64,000 bases of DNA from Bradyrhizobium sp. CSA112 (lineage in GTDB: Bacteria > Pseudomonadota > Alphaproteobacteria > Rhizobiales > Xanthobacteraceae). Position 1 is the stretch's first letter. Every line of letters begins with the position of its first letter. This document shows positions 16,655 to 26,298 of this stretch, piece by piece. The notes beneath the pieces were generated by a model. It was given only the letters and a program-made list of their open reading frames with translations, had not been told where the DNA came from and did not search any database. The translations under genes and the position numbers were made by a program. Location of the stretch: NCBI RefSeq assembly GCF_029051645.1, contig NZ_JAACFS010000003.1:310001-374000 (forward strand), in the 5' to 3' direction.

Positions 16655-18493
16655 ATGTGCGGAATAGCAGGTATCATGAATCTCCGCGGGCACGCGGTCG
16701 ACCCGGCGGAAATCTCGCGGCTGACGAACCTGGTCGCGCATCGCGGACCCTTCGGCGAGGGAATCTGGTTCAGTGAAAACCGGGACCTGGCGTTTGGTCA
16801 CCGCAGGCTCGCGATTATCGATCCCGGGGAGGGCGGCTATCAGCCGATGGCTTCCGCCGACGGCCGCCATGTGATCGTGTACAACGGCGAAATCTACAAC
16901 TTCCTCGAGCTGCGGCGCGAACTCGAGGCGCAGGGCGCGATCTTTCGCAGTCAGTCCGACACGGAGGTCATTTTGGCCGCCTGGCGAGTCTGGCAAGAAG
17001 GCATGCTGACGCGCTTCAATGGAATGTGGGCGCTGGCGATCTTCGATACGCAAACCGAAGAGTTGTTTCTGGCGCGTGACCGCTTCGGCATCAAGCCGCT
17101 ATTGTATGCGTTGACACCGGAGCGCTTTGTCTTTGCATCCGAGCAGCGCGCATTGGTCCGGAGCGGCCTGATCAACGTGTCGCCGGATATCGATGTGGCG
17201 CGACGGCTCATGCTCGATGCCTTCGGGATCGAGGGAAGCGAGCGGACCCTTTGCCGGGAGGTGCGCCGCCTGCAGGGCGGTCATTGCATGTGGTTGCGTC
17301 GGGGAAGGGTGGAAATCCGGCGCTGGTGGAAGACGGTGGATCATCTGCCGGCGATCCCGGACACCGAGGCCGAACGCGTGGAGCGTTTTCGAGAACTTTT
17401 CCAAGATGCCGTCGCGCTTCGGATGCGCAGCGACGTGCCGATCGGGACCTGTCTGTCGGGCGGGTTCGATTCGTCGGCCGTGATCTGCACCATGGCGGCG
17501 CACGAAAAGGCCGGCATGGGTCCGCGGGACAGCAGCTCCTGGCGCCACGCCTTTGTGGCGACGTTTCCCGGTGCCTCCAACGATGAGCGGCCGATGGCCG
17601 AGGAGGCCGCGGCCTGGGCGGATGTTGCGCCGACATTCCTCGAGATCGGCCGCGCCGATGCGTTGACGGAACTCGATCGAATTCTCGATGACAATGATGA
17701 CGTCTATATCGGGCTTCCAAGCGCAGCCTGGTTGATCTATCGAGAACTCCGGCAGCACAACGTGACGGTGTCACTGGATGGCCACGGCGCGGACGAACTG
17801 ATGGGGGCCTATCTCCAGGAGGGACAATCGGGAGCGTTCCGGTTGCGTAATGCGGCTGCCGCGCTTGGCTCGAACTCGGCACTGGCCAGGCGAGGCGTCG
17901 ATCTACTTCGCGCGCTGATGATCAGGCGCCAGGGGCATTATTTTCTGCGCGGTGGTCTGCTCGATGTTCCGCCTCCACTGCCGCTGGTCAGCGACGACGA
18001 CGTGTTGCCGCGTGAATGGGGCGCGTTGAACCGGCGCCTCTATCGCATGTTCCATGGCACTGTGTTGCCGACGATCCTGCGAAACTTCGATCGCTTGTCG
18101 ATGGCTCACGGCGTCGAGGTCCGGATGCCGTTCATGGACTGGCGTCTGGTGACCTATACGATGGCGCTGCCGGAAAGCAGCAAGTCATCGAATGGATATT
18201 CCAAGGTCATCGCGCGGCAGGCCATGGCCAATTTGATGCCGGAATCCATTCGCATGGGACGCAGGAAGGTCGGTTTCAATTCGCCGATGCCAGAGTGGCT
18301 GAACGAGCCTCTTGCCGGCTGGACTGCCGGTCTGCTCGATCGAAAGGTGCCGGCGTTCGCCGAGCTGGTTGACGAAGAAAGCTTACGCCGGACGGTCAGC
18401 CATCTGACTTCCTCGAAGAAATGGGACTGGGAGACGGTCGGTCGGATCTGGCCGTATCTCAACATGAAATGGATGCTGGCAAGGTTTGCGTGA
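16655..18493 (+). CDS. Asparagine synthase-like glutamine amidotransferase (first of three)
   Basis: A 612-residue AsnB-family protein. The N-terminal Ntn glutaminase domain begins with the required Cys2 (MCGIAG), and NGEIYN and SDTEV bind glutamine. The synthetase domain has the ATP pyrophosphatase loop SGGFDSS at 268-274. In polysaccharide clusters such enzymes (WbpS-like) amidate the carboxyl group of uronic acids rather than make asparagine. An oddity is HRGPFGEG where most have HRGPDGEG. It sits between a flippase and a CgeB-like glycosyltransferase and is probably co-transcribed with both. The acceptor is inferred to be a nucleotide- or lipid-linked uronate. Confidence 0.85.
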   Translation: MCGIAGIMNLRGHAVDPAEISRLTNLVAHRGPFGEGIWFSENRDLAFGHRRLAIIDPGEGGYQPMASADGRHVIVYNGEIYNFLELRRELEAQGAIFRSQSDTEVILAAWRVWQEGMLTRFNGMWALAIFDTQTEELFLARDRFGIKPLLYALTPERFVFASEQRALVRSGLINVSPDIDVARRLMLDAFGIEGSERTLCREVRRLQGGHCMWLRRGRVEIRRWWKTVDHLPAIPDTEAERVERFRELFQDAVALRMRSDVPIGTCLSGGFDSSAVICTMAAHEKAGMGPRDSSSWRHAFVATFPGASNDERPMAEEAAAWADVAPTFLEIGRADALTELDRILDDNDDVYIGLPSAAWLIYRELRQHNVTVSLDGHGADELMGAYLQEGQSGAFRLRNAAAALGSNSALARRGVDLLRALMIRRQGHYFLRGGLLDVPPPLPLVSDDDVLPREWGALNRRLYRMFHGTVLPTILRNFDRLSMAHGVEVRMPFMDWRLVTYTMALPESSKSSNGYSKVIARQAMANLMPESIRMGRRKVGFNSPMPEWLNEPLAGWTAGLLDRKVPAFAELVDEESLRRTVSHLTSSKKWDWETVGRIWPYLNMKWMLARFA

Positions 18494-18496
18494 GCG

Positions 18497-19585
18497 ATGC
18501 GCCTGTTTCAAAACAGCGGAATCTACCCGTCCTATCTCGTTCGCCTGAACCAGCTCGCGGCGAAAGCATCAAGCTTCGAAGCGCGGCGTCGCATCTTCCT
18601 GGATGACCGCTTCGGCGCGCTGCATTTTCTCAAGCCGGTGCTTGATGGAGTTCCCGAGGCGTTCTTCACCAATGGCGACGACGAAATCCTGCAGCGCCGT
18701 TGGGCGCGTGAGCAGGGGATTGCGGGCAAGCCGACGCTTGAAGCCATCTTGCTCGCCCAGATCGAGCATCACCGGACGGAAATTTTCTACAACCTCGATC
18801 CCGTGCGATATCCCAGTGCGTTCGTCGGCAAACTGCCCGGCTGCGTGAGGAAGACGTTTTGCTGGCGCGCTGCGCCGTCAGGAAATGCCGACCTGACCGC
18901 CTATGGCGCGGTGCTCGGAAACTTTCCGTCAATCCTCGAATCCTGGCGGCGCATGGGCTGTCGTGCCGAACTGTTCTTTCCCGCGCTGGACCCTGTCATG
19001 GACGAGTATGGTCACGGTGATCGGCCGATCGATGTGCTTTTTGTCGGCGGCTATTCGCGACACCATACAGCGCGCGCGAAGGTGCTCGAACAGGTGGCTA
19101 GCCTGGCCGGTAGCCGCCGTATTGTGTATTGCCTCGACGCTTCGCGGCTGACATTGCTCGCGGAAAGCGCGATCGGCGCCTGGCTGCCATTACGAAAGCA
19201 CCGCCGTCCCGATGCCATCGCAGGGATCGCCAAGCCCCCGGTGTTCGGGAGAGAGCTTTACGAACTCATCGGTTCCTCAAAAATCGTACTCAACGGCGCC
19301 ATCGACATGGCCGGCACGGATCGGGGAAACATGCGCTGCTTTGAGGCCATGGGGTGCGGCGCGTTGCTGGCGTCCGACGCTGGAGGCTATCCGGACGGAA
19401 TGCAGCCGGGCGTGACTATCGAAACCTACGACTCGCCGGAGCAGGCCACTGAAATCATTTCAAGTTGCCTGCAACAATGGCCGGAATCGGCCGAAATGGC
19501 CGGGCGGGGCAGGAACCTGGTCTCGCAGGCCTACAGCAAGGCTTCTCAATGGAAGCACTTTGCCGATCTCGTCGCGCGGATTTAG
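18497..19585 (+). CDS. CgeB-like glycosyltransferase
   Basis: A 362-residue soluble protein with the two-domain GT-B look of CgeB/DUF3880-type proteins. The C-terminal half has DVLFVGGYSRHHTAR (start of the nucleotide-sugar domain) and YELIGSSKIVLNGAIDMAGTDRGNMRCFEAMGCG (quoted in part: RGNMRCFEAMGCGALLASD), where family members carry the R-x-FE-x2-ACG-type motif. Donor and acceptor are unknown. It starts four bases after the preceding stop in a tight operon. N-terminal charge-rich residues (LDDRFGALHFLKP) may contact the acceptor. Confidence 0.7.
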   Translation: MRLFQNSGIYPSYLVRLNQLAAKASSFEARRRIFLDDRFGALHFLKPVLDGVPEAFFTNGDDEILQRRWAREQGIAGKPTLEAILLAQIEHHRTEIFYNLDPVRYPSAFVGKLPGCVRKTFCWRAAPSGNADLTAYGAVLGNFPSILESWRRMGCRAELFFPALDPVMDEYGHGDRPIDVLFVGGYSRHHTARAKVLEQVASLAGSRRIVYCLDASRLTLLAESAIGAWLPLRKHRRPDAIAGIAKPPVFGRELYELIGSSKIVLNGAIDMAGTDRGNMRCFEAMGCGALLASDAGGYPDGMQPGVTIETYDSPEQATEIISSCLQQWPESAEMAGRGRNLVSQAYSKASQWKHFADLVARI

Positions 19586-19637
19586 CCGTGCTAGAGCGTT
19601 CACGGGGCGAATAGGTAGCGCGGGTGATCGGGCGTCG

Positions 19638-20480
19638 ATGATGCGTACGGACAATCTGGTTCAAGGGGTGAAATGGCTGCTCGACGGGGCGGCTGTGCCG
19701 GTCTTCAAGATGCGGCCACGGCCCTTCAGTCCGGGTTACCAGACGGTGAAGCGCGGGATCATCATGTCAGCAATCGACAGTGGCCTGCTTCGCGACGGGA
19801 AAGACCTGCCGCCTTCCTATGGCGTCGCAATGGACGAAAGGGTGGTGGAGTATCCCTGGCTGTTTTCGCGGCTGACCCATGTCGGCAAGATGCTCGATGC
19901 CGGTTCGACTTTCAATCACGACTTTCTCCTGCAGCGGCCTCCGCTGCGGGGCGCCGACCTCACGATCATGACGCTGGCGCCGGAAAAGCGCTGCTATTGG
20001 CATGACGGCTATTCGTATGTGTTCGGCGATCTCAGAAATACAATATTTTCCGATCATGTATTCGACACGGTTGCCAGCATTTCGACGATCGAGCACATCG
20101 GCTTGGACAACACGATGCTCTACACCGGTAATCCGGAAGATGCGGAATCCGATGAAAATGGCTTCGTTCCGGCCGTGAAGGAATTCAAGCGCATTCTCAA
20201 GCCCGGCGGCAATTGCTTCATCTCGGTGCCATTCGGCAAACAGGACAATCTTGGCTGGTACCAGGTTTTCGACCTGGCCATGGTCGAGAAGATCGTAGAG
20301 ACCTTTGGCCCGACGTCGCACCAGATCGACTATTTCGGCTACTCGCGCGACGGCTGGTCCCGGCAGACCGCCCATACGCTGGCCAACGCAACCGTCTATG
20401 ATGTTCATACTGGCAAGGGATGGAGCGACGACCTGGCGGCATCCTCGCGCGCCGTGGCGTGCCTCCGGCTGACGGCATGA
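19638..20480 (+). CDS. SAM-dependent methyltransferase-like protein (DUF268-like)
   Basis: A 280-residue protein whose central part resembles class I methyltransferases: [13 protein letters not shown] in place of the usual glycine loop, then [15 protein letters not shown] and [19 protein letters not shown], the strand-4/5 motifs. The SAM loop is atypical (DAGSTFN), as in a subgroup found in glycan clusters. Either ATG 19638 or 19641 can start it; the frame's earlier reach lacks support. The next gene overlaps its stop. It probably O-methylates a sugar, though it may be catalytically altered. Confidence 0.65.
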   Translation: MMRTDNLVQGVKWLLDGAAVPVFKMRPRPFSPGYQTVKRGIIMSAIDSGLLRDGKDLPPSYGVAMDERVVEYPWLFSRLTHVGKMLDAGSTFNHDFLLQRPPLRGADLTIMTLAPEKRCYWHDGYSYVFGDLRNTIFSDHVFDTVASISTIEHIGLDNTMLYTGNPEDAESDENGFVPAVKEFKRILKPGGNCFISVPFGKQDNLGWYQVFDLAMVEKIVETFGPTSHQIDYFGYSRDGWSRQTAHTLANATVYDVHTGKGWSDDLAASSRAVACLRLTA

Positions 20481-21046
20481 ATGTCGATTACCTGATCCAG
20501 CGGCTTATGAGGCGCGCGACCTGCCGGTTGCAGCTCGATGCCGTGCTCGGCTCCAGTGCAAGGATCAGAAACATCCGGGGCGACGCCGACAAGATCGTTG
20601 TCGGCCGGCGCAGCCGCATCCTGGGCGAGCTTTTGACGTTCGCGCATGGCGGCGAGATCAAGATCGGCGAATGGTGCTATGTGGGAGAAGGGACCAGGAT
20701 CTGGTCGGCCGCCTCCATCGTCATTGGAAATCGCGTTCTGATCTCGCACAATGCAAATATTTTTGACAACCTTACCCATCCGCTGGGAGCGGCGGCGCGA
20801 CACCAGCAAATCAGGGAAATCTTCACCTGTGGCCATCCGCGCGAAATCTCGCTCGACGAGAGCCCGGTAAAGATTTGCGACGATGCCTGGATTGGTGCCG
20901 GTGCAATGGTCTTGCGTGGGGTCACAGTGGGCGAGGGCGGCGTTGTGGCCGCCGGCGCGGTCGTCACCAAGGATGTCCCGGCCTTTTCCATCGTTGCGGG
21001 AAATCCGGCCGTGTTCATCAGGGAGATCCCGCCCGATGAAAGGTGA
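20477..21046 (+). CDS. Left-handed beta-helix (hexapeptide) acyltransferase
   Basis: A 189-residue acyltransferase with hexapeptide repeats of the LbH fold: [32 protein letters not shown] and [22 protein letters not shown], closing with [11 protein letters not shown] and AGNPA. Such enzymes add acetyl groups to sugars from acetyl-CoA. The likely catalytic histidine is in [14 protein letters not shown] 20477 overlaps the preceding stop (ATGA) and its end overlaps the next gene by 11 bp. The family resembles WcaF/Maa types; the target hydroxyl or amine is unknown. Confidence 0.8.
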   Translation: MNVDYLIQRLMRRATCRLQLDAVLGSSARIRNIRGDADKIVVGRRSRILGELLTFAHGGEIKIGEWCYVGEGTRIWSAASIVIGNRVLISHNANIFDNLTHPLGAAARHQQIREIFTCGHPREISLDESPVKICDDAWIGAGAMVLRGVTVGEGGVVAAGAVVTKDVPAFSIVAGNPAVFIREIPPDER

Positions 21047-21893
21047 ACAAAAATTCACGACGTGGGAAGATGCCGTGATCTGGCTTCGCAACCAGCCGGA
21101 CCGGCGCCAGCTGGTGCTCGACGCTTTCTATGATGATCCTCTGATCGCTGCCGCCGAGCGCTATTTTGCCAGTGCCGAATGGCAGGCGGTATCAAAGCTT
21201 CTTCGAGACCGCACCGGCAAGGCGCTTGACGTCGGTGCCGGGCGCGGAATTGCCACCTACGCGCTGGCGCGGAGCGGATTTGCGGTCACTGCGCTCGAGC
21301 CTGATCCCAGTGCCGTGGTCGGGACGGCGGCAATCCGGGGTCTCGCCGCAGAGGCTCGCCTGCCGATCAAGGTGGTTGAGGAATTCTCCGAGCGGCTGCC
21401 GTTCGCTGACGGCACATTCGATGTCGTGTTCGCGCGGGCGGTGCTGCACCATATGCGCGATCTCGACGACGCCTGCCGGGAAATGTTCCGCGTGCTTCGC
21501 CCCGGCGGAATGCTGATCGCCGCGCGCGAACACGTGATCAGCAAGAAAAGTGACCTCGGCGCATTCCTCGATCAGCATCCCCTGCATCACCTCTATGGCG
21601 GCGAGCATGCATTTCTTCTCGATCGATATATCGGCGCGCTCAGGGCTGCGGGATTTTCCGCGATCGAGGTGCTTACGCCGCTGAAGAGTCCGATCAATCT
21701 GTTTCCCTATACGATCGAGACGCTGCGAACGGCTGTCGTGGAAAGATTGACCAGCAAGATTCCGGTGAAGCCTCTGTGGCGCGCCGCGCTTGCTTCCAAG
21801 GGCGTTTTCATGTCGCTGCTTTCGATGGCAGAGCGCTTTGACCACCGGCCCGGCCGGCTCTATTCGTTTGTCTGTCACAAGGCTCAGCCATGA
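21036..21893 (+). CDS. Class I SAM-dependent methyltransferase
   Basis: A 285-residue methyltransferase with a clear motif I ([15 protein letters not shown], about residues 65-80), acidic ALEPD at the end of strand 2, [13 protein letters not shown] (motif II) and RVLRPGGML (motif III). The C-terminal 110 residues form a separate acceptor region. It is a probable sugar O-methyltransferase or lipid-linked glycan modifier. It starts inside the previous gene (11-bp overlap) and shares an ATGA junction with the next, marking one operon. Confidence 0.85.
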   Translation: MKGEQKFTTWEDAVIWLRNQPDRRQLVLDAFYDDPLIAAAERYFASAEWQAVSKLLRDRTGKALDVGAGRGIATYALARSGFAVTALEPDPSAVVGTAAIRGLAAEARLPIKVVEEFSERLPFADGTFDVVFARAVLHHMRDLDDACREMFRVLRPGGMLIAAREHVISKKSDLGAFLDQHPLHHLYGGEHAFLLDRYIGALRAAGFSAIEVLTPLKSPINLFPYTIETLRTAVVERLTSKIPVKPLWRAALASKGVFMSLLSMAERFDHRPGRLYSFVCHKAQP

Positions 21894-22819
21894 ACATGTG
21901 GGTTACCGGCGCCAACGGCTTCATCGGCCGGCATCTCGTTCGGGTGCTGGCTGATCGAGGCACGCGCGTTCATGGCATCGGCCACGGCGCGATCGGAGAC
22001 GCCGAAATGCATCGCATCGGCTTGGAGCATTGGTTGAACGGCGAGATCGACGCGGCCAATCTCAATGCGCTTGCGGAACGGTCCGGAATACCATCGACGA
22101 TTTTTCATCTGGCCGGCGGATCTTCGGTCGGGTTGTCGATCGCTCAGCCGTTTGAGGACTTCTCGCGCACCGTTGCGAGCACGGCCCGATTGCTGGAGTG
22201 GCTCCGGGGTTCCGCCAGGGATTGTCGCTTGATCGTCGCGTCGAGCGCGGCGGTCTATGGCGCAGGTCATGAAGGCGCGATTGCCGAGGACGCCGAGCTG
22301 CTTCCGATGTCGCCCTATGGGCAGCACAAGCTCATGATGGAGCAACTGTGCCGCAGCTACGCCGTCACCTTCGGCTTGCGTAGTACGGTTATGCGGTTGT
22401 TCTCGGTTTACGGGCCATTCTTGCGCAAGCAGTTACCGTGGGATATTTGCTCTCGCCTGCACGCGGGTGAGCGGAACCTGGTGTTGGGTGGGACGGGCGC
22501 GGAGGTGCGTGACTGGACCGACGTCCGCGACGTCGTCCGGCTCCTTGCGGAAATTCGCGGTAGACCGCAGCAGGAGGCTTTTCACGTGATCAACGCCGGA
22601 TCCGGGCTTGGAACGACGGTCGCGAAAGTTGCCGCGACAATCACCGAAAGTTGGGGCGGAGGAATCTCGGTAAAGTATTCCGGTAACGTTCGAGCCGGCG
22701 ATCCGCCAAGTCTGCTGGCGGACAGCGCGAGGCTGCACGCTCTACCCTTTGACTGGAAGATCCCGGTTGAACAGGGCTTTGCGGAGTATGTTTCGTGGTT
22801 CAAGGATCAGATCCGGTGA
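21890..22819 (+). CDS. NAD-dependent epimerase/dehydratase (extended SDR)
   Basis: A 309-residue extended short-chain dehydrogenase. It has the NAD loop TGANGFIGRHL at the N-terminus, the strand-4 HLAGGSS, the catalytic serine region ASSAAVYG and YGQHK as the Tyr-x3-Lys pair. SVYGPFLRKQLPWD and DWTDVRDVV are typical of UDP/GDP-sugar epimerases and reductases. The product could be a 4-epimerised or 4-keto-reduced nucleotide sugar. It is translationally coupled on both sides. The substrate cannot be given. Confidence 0.85.
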   Translation: MNMWVTGANGFIGRHLVRVLADRGTRVHGIGHGAIGDAEMHRIGLEHWLNGEIDAANLNALAERSGIPSTIFHLAGGSSVGLSIAQPFEDFSRTVASTARLLEWLRGSARDCRLIVASSAAVYGAGHEGAIAEDAELLPMSPYGQHKLMMEQLCRSYAVTFGLRSTVMRLFSVYGPFLRKQLPWDICSRLHAGERNLVLGGTGAEVRDWTDVRDVVRLLAEIRGRPQQEAFHVINAGSGLGTTVAKVAATITESWGGGISVKYSGNVRAGDPPSLLADSARLHALPFDWKIPVEQGFAEYVSWFKDQIR

Positions 22820-24021
22820 ACTTGGGTGCACCGCTGCGCCTCGCATTCACGCATATCCCCCGCCGGCTTTGGGCCGGGGGCTATAACTATCAAAGCAATC
22901 TCTTTGCGGCGCTAAGCAAGTTCCACCCTGGCGAATTCACTCCCGTCCTGTTCGCCGGGACAGGTAGCGACGATGCCGATCTTGCTCCGCTTGCGGCGAT
23001 ACCCGGCGTGGAGGTTGTGCGGTCGCCGGCCTTCGAGCGCCGCGCCGGTTTGGTTGCAGCGCTTGCGCTGGGACTGGACCGTGAGGCGGCGGCAGAATTC
23101 CGGACGCAGGGCATCGATGCCGTCTTTGAATCCGCACGTTTTTTTGGTTGGCGTCTGCCCTATCCCACGGTGGCCTGGTTTCCCGATTTTCAGCATCGAC
23201 GGTTGCCTCAGCTTTTTCCGGCGGCGTCGCGGTGCCGTCGCGAGGCCGGTTTCCGCATTCAGATCGCCTCCAGGCGGACCGTCATGCTGAGCAGCGAAAG
23301 CGCGCATCGTGACTTCAGGAAATTCTATCCCGGAGCCAAGAATGAGGTCTGTGTGGTTCGTTTCGCGACTCAGCCATCGCCGGCGCTCTTGACCGCAAAT
23401 CCGGCTGAGGTAATTGCACAATACCAGTTGCCCGAAAAATACTTCTACCTGCCAAATCAATTCTACAGGCACAAGAACCACCAAGTGGTCATCGATGCAC
23501 TGACCATCCTGGCGCAACGTGGGCTCGATATCGTCGTGTGCGCGTCAGGCAGCACCGAAGATCCACGAGAGCGCGGATACTTCGATCGTGTAATGACCGA
23601 GGTCCGAAGTCACGGCCTTGAGAAGTCTTTTCGTCATCTGGGAATGATTCCGCCGTCTCAGGTATACGCGCTGTTGCGGAACTCCGTTGCCTTGATAAAT
23701 CCATCTCGATTCGAGGGATGGAGCACAACGGTCGAAGAGGCTAAATCGTTCGGTGTTCCATTGATTTTGTCTGATCTCGACGTGCACCGCGAGCAGACCG
23801 ACGGTGCGGCGCGCTATTTCGGAATCGACGATCCCGTCACCCTGGCCGATCACCTCATAGGCGCGTCGCAGGATTCCCAAGCCTCAGTCGTTCGTAACGT
23901 CGTCCCGCATCAGGAGTACCGGGTCGCAGCATTTGCGGCGGATTTTGCCAACACAATTCATCGAGCCATGCTGAAAAGTTCGCTGCAGGATCGGGGCAGT
24001 CTTAGTCAAAAACTGGATTGA
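22816..24021 (+). CDS. GT4-type glycosyltransferase
   Basis: A 401-residue GT-B glycosyltransferase. The N-terminal glycine patch is WAGGYNYQSNLF (acceptor side). The C-terminal domain has LPNQFYRHKNHQVVIDAL and the INPSRFEGWSTTVEEAKSFGVPL stretch (given in part), which contains the E-x7-E donor motif (FEGWSTTVEE). It is a retaining family; the donor is unknown. GTG 22816 overlaps the preceding TGA; ATG 22795 is a possible alternative. It is the last gene of the 15-24 kb operon, and its final 20 bp overlap the convergent SDR gene. Confidence 0.85.
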   Translation: MNLGAPLRLAFTHIPRRLWAGGYNYQSNLFAALSKFHPGEFTPVLFAGTGSDDADLAPLAAIPGVEVVRSPAFERRAGLVAALALGLDREAAAEFRTQGIDAVFESARFFGWRLPYPTVAWFPDFQHRRLPQLFPAASRCRREAGFRIQIASRRTVMLSSESAHRDFRKFYPGAKNEVCVVRFATQPSPALLTANPAEVIAQYQLPEKYFYLPNQFYRHKNHQVVIDALTILAQRGLDIVVCASGSTEDPRERGYFDRVMTEVRSHGLEKSFRHLGMIPPSQVYALLRNSVALINPSRFEGWSTTVEEAKSFGVPLILSDLDVHREQTDGAARYFGIDDPVTLADHLIGASQDSQASVVRNVVPHQEYRVAAFAADFANTIHRAMLKSSLQDRGSLSQKLD

Positions 24022-24928
24022 ACATTCTTGGATTCCAACCGAAATCCTCTCGCGCGGGGGTGGAATCGAAGGCCATATCTTTCATCATTCGTGTGCCCAT
24101 AGCCGCATTTGTGCCGGGAAAAAGTGGTTTCGCAACGATAAAGGCCGCCTGCCACCAAAAAGGCGATATTGAAATAGTACGCCGCGGTACGTGCAGCCCA
24201 TCAAAAATTCGGCCGATCATTTCGCGGTACGTAAGGGTTTCACCACCAGGCAAGGAATAGATCTTTCTGGCTGCGGCCAGACTGGATGCGGCGGAAATAG
24301 CTCCGATCGCTAGATCCTCCGCGTGCACCGGTTGTCGCAAGCCCGGCCCTCCGCCGACAATAGGCATAAAGCCAAATCTGCGGATAAGCTTGGATAACGG
24401 CGTAATATTGCGATCTCGACCTTCTGCGTAAATCAGCGTCGGGCGCAATATCGTCCAAGCAATGTTGCTTTGATCGCAAAGTGCGGCAATTTCTCGCTCT
24501 GCCTCAACGAGTTTCTTCAACGTCTCTCGCTCCGAGACGATTTCGCTATTAATTTTCGTTATGACGCTGGTCGAACTGAAGACAACGACACGCTTCAATG
24601 AGGGATTGAAAAGATACGGAAGCGCCGTCGGCAACAGGACCGCACTTGCGGTGCAGTATAGTGTTGCAAATGGGGGAAGGCGGAATGCCTCAGGATTCTC
24701 AAGGTCCCCTTGAAACCAGTCGATGCCAGCTCTGGTTTGCCGGGACCTGGAGAGAGCAAGCGGTCGCTGTCCGCCTCGGATGAGGTGCTCAACGATATAA
24801 CCACCAGTAACCCCGGAGGCGCCTATCACCAGGGTCTTCGCCTGTTCCGAATCTCTTTTTGCGTCCACCTGGTCTACTCGCTCTCGAATCCCAAAAGGAT
24901 TGAGCACAGGGTAAGTTCTCACATTCAT
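24002..24928 (-). CDS. NAD(P)-dependent SDR-type epimerase/dehydratase
   Basis: A 308-residue Rossmann protein with the nucleotide loop VIGASGVTGGYIV at about 33-45, after an unusual 30-residue N-terminal extension. VVVFSSTSV is the SDR serine strand. It has no clear Tyr-x3-Lys pair, and LRPTLIYAEGRD resembles atypical SDRs of the NmrA/complex-I-assembly type often found in surface-glycan loci. It converges with the preceding glycosyltransferase, overlapping by 20 bp, and is divergent from the next set. It may start later than ATG 24926-24928. Function: probably nucleotide-sugar modification; catalytic competence uncertain. Confidence 0.7.
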   Translation of the reverse strand: MNVRTYPVLNPFGIRERVDQVDAKRDSEQAKTLVIGASGVTGGYIVEHLIRGGQRPLALSRSRQTRAGIDWFQGDLENPEAFRLPPFATLYCTASAVLLPTALPYLFNPSLKRVVVFSSTSVITKINSEIVSERETLKKLVEAEREIAALCDQSNIAWTILRPTLIYAEGRDRNITPLSKLIRRFGFMPIVGGGPGLRQPVHAEDLAIGAISAASSLAAARKIYSLPGGETLTYREMIGRIFDGLHVPRRTISISPFWWQAAFIVAKPLFPGTNAAMGTRMMKDMAFDSTPAREDFGWNPRMFNPVFD

Positions 24929-25236
24929 AAAGGATCAGTGCCAGTATTCAAGACGGTGCAAATTGGCCGGAGTCCTTTCTTCAAAGCCGCAGAAAGGACC
25001 GATCGGTAGATGTGATCTGACGGCTTGACGCCGCGCGACGAAGTTTCGGTAAGGGCAAGCCTTGACCGGGTGGTTCCCGCTCCGTCATGGACATACAAGA
25101 TATTGAAAGTGATGGCGGCTTCAGCTATCCGGTGTGCTGGCCGGTCAGATCATGCCGGTTCTACAATCGTTGGGACAACGCACGATACCAGGATAGGTCG
25201 TCGGGCGCTCTTCGGCGCGAACCGCAAAGGTGATGC
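24929..25236. other. Divergent intergenic region
   Basis: 308 bp between the minus-strand SDR and the plus-strand oxidoreductase gene. It must hold promoters for both directions, but I cannot assign convincing -35/-10 pairs. An AGTCCTTTCTTC...GCAGAAAGGACC imperfect inverted repeat at about 24972-25000 (ends TCCTTTCT/AGAAAGGA) is the only visible structure and could be an operator or a terminator-like stem. No coding signal. Confidence 0.45.
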
Positions 25237-26298
25237 ATGATCAAATTTGGCTTGCTAGGCTGCGGACGCATTGCGAAGCGCCACTCAGATCTTCTTGGGG
25301 GCGGCCACATCCCTGGAGCCGAGCTCGTTGCAGTCTGCGACGAGGTGCGTGAACGCGCCGACGCAATTGCTGCGAAGTTTCGCGTGCCGGCATTCTACGA
25401 TATCAATGATTTTCTAGCCCAAAATGATATCCAGGCGGTGTCGGTGCTTACACCCAGCGGCATGCATCCAGCTCACGTCATTGCCGCGGCCAAAGCGGGC
25501 AAGCACGTTATCGTCGAGAAGCCGATGGCTCTTCGTCTTGAAGACGCTGATGCTATGATCAGTGCCTGTGACGCAGCGGCAGTTAAGCTGTTCGTCGTCA
25601 AGCAGAATCGATTTAATGTACCCGTGATCAAGGCGCGCGAGGCGCTTGACGCCGGTCGGTTCGGTCGGCTTGTGCTAGGTACCGTGAGAGTGCGCTGGTG
25701 TCGCGATCAAGCCTACTATGATCAAGATAAATGGCGTGGAACTTGGGCATATGACGGTGGCGTTCTGGCCAATCAGGCCAGTCATCATGTCGATATGCTG
25801 GAATGGTTTTTTGGTGACGTGGTCAGCGTGCATGCTCGCGCGACAACAGCGTTGGTGAATATCGAGACCGAAGATACCGCAGTTGCGACGCTACGATTCA
25901 AGAATGGTGCACTCGGAATTATTGAAGCGACAACGGCGATCAGGCCTAAGGATCTAGAAGGCTCGTTGTCTATACTGGGGGAAAGAGGAGCTGTCGAAAT
26001 TGCAGGCTTTGCTGTCAATAAGATCCGGCACTGGCAATTTGCAGAAGAACTTGCAACAGACAAAGACGTGATGGAAAAGTTTTCCGTCAATCCGCCGAAC
26101 GTTTACGGCTTTGGTCATCAGGCGTATTACGAGCATGTCATTAGATGCCTCAACAATCAGAGTTCCGCTCTGGTTGACGGTCTACAGGGCCGCAAAAGTC
26201 TCGAGCTGATATCCGCGTTGTATGAGTCAATTGAGACGGGCAAAGAGGTTTCGGTGAATTTCGTTCCGCAGTTGTGTCGCCTTGGAGAGTTGCCATGA
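25237..26298 (+). CDS. Gfo/Idh/MocA-type oxidoreductase (WlbA-like, copy 1)
   Basis: A 353-residue NAD(P)-dependent sugar dehydrogenase. It has an N-terminal Rossmann fold (GLLGCGRIAKRH) and the conserved EKP motif with catalytic Lys95. VKQNRFNVPV and NQASHHVDMLEWFFG, in the C-terminal sheet domain, contain the second conserved histidine/aspartate region. This variant is often found next to an acetyltransferase and a DegT aminotransferase, making 3-amino (3-acetamido) sugars such as GlcNAc3NAcA. It would oxidise C3 of a UDP-N-acetyl-uronate or sugar. It is coupled to the acetyltransferase by an ATGA overlap. Confidence 0.8.
   Translation: MIKFGLLGCGRIAKRHSDLLGGGHIPGAELVAVCDEVRERADAIAAKFRVPAFYDINDFLAQNDIQAVSVLTPSGMHPAHVIAAAKAGKHVIVEKPMALRLEDADAMISACDAAAVKLFVVKQNRFNVPVIKAREALDAGRFGRLVLGTVRVRWCRDQAYYDQDKWRGTWAYDGGVLANQASHHVDMLEWFFGDVVSVHARATTALVNIETEDTAVATLRFKNGALGIIEATTAIRPKDLEGSLSILGERGAVEIAGFAVNKIRHWQFAEELATDKDVMEKFSVNPPNVYGFGHQAYYEHVIRCLNNQSSALVDGLQGRKSLELISALYESIETGKEVSVNFVPQLCRLGELP

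Noticed and set aside
16655..18493. Reading the amidotransferase as the housekeeping asparagine synthetase
   Set aside because: Three copies in one glycan locus and the lack of any amino acid genes nearby make amidation of uronates the better explanation, although it is not proven.
20883..21035. An upstream extension of the methyltransferase starting inside the acyltransferase gene
   Set aside because: The extension overlaps well-conserved hexapeptide-repeat codons, and similarity to methyltransferases starts only after ATG 21036.
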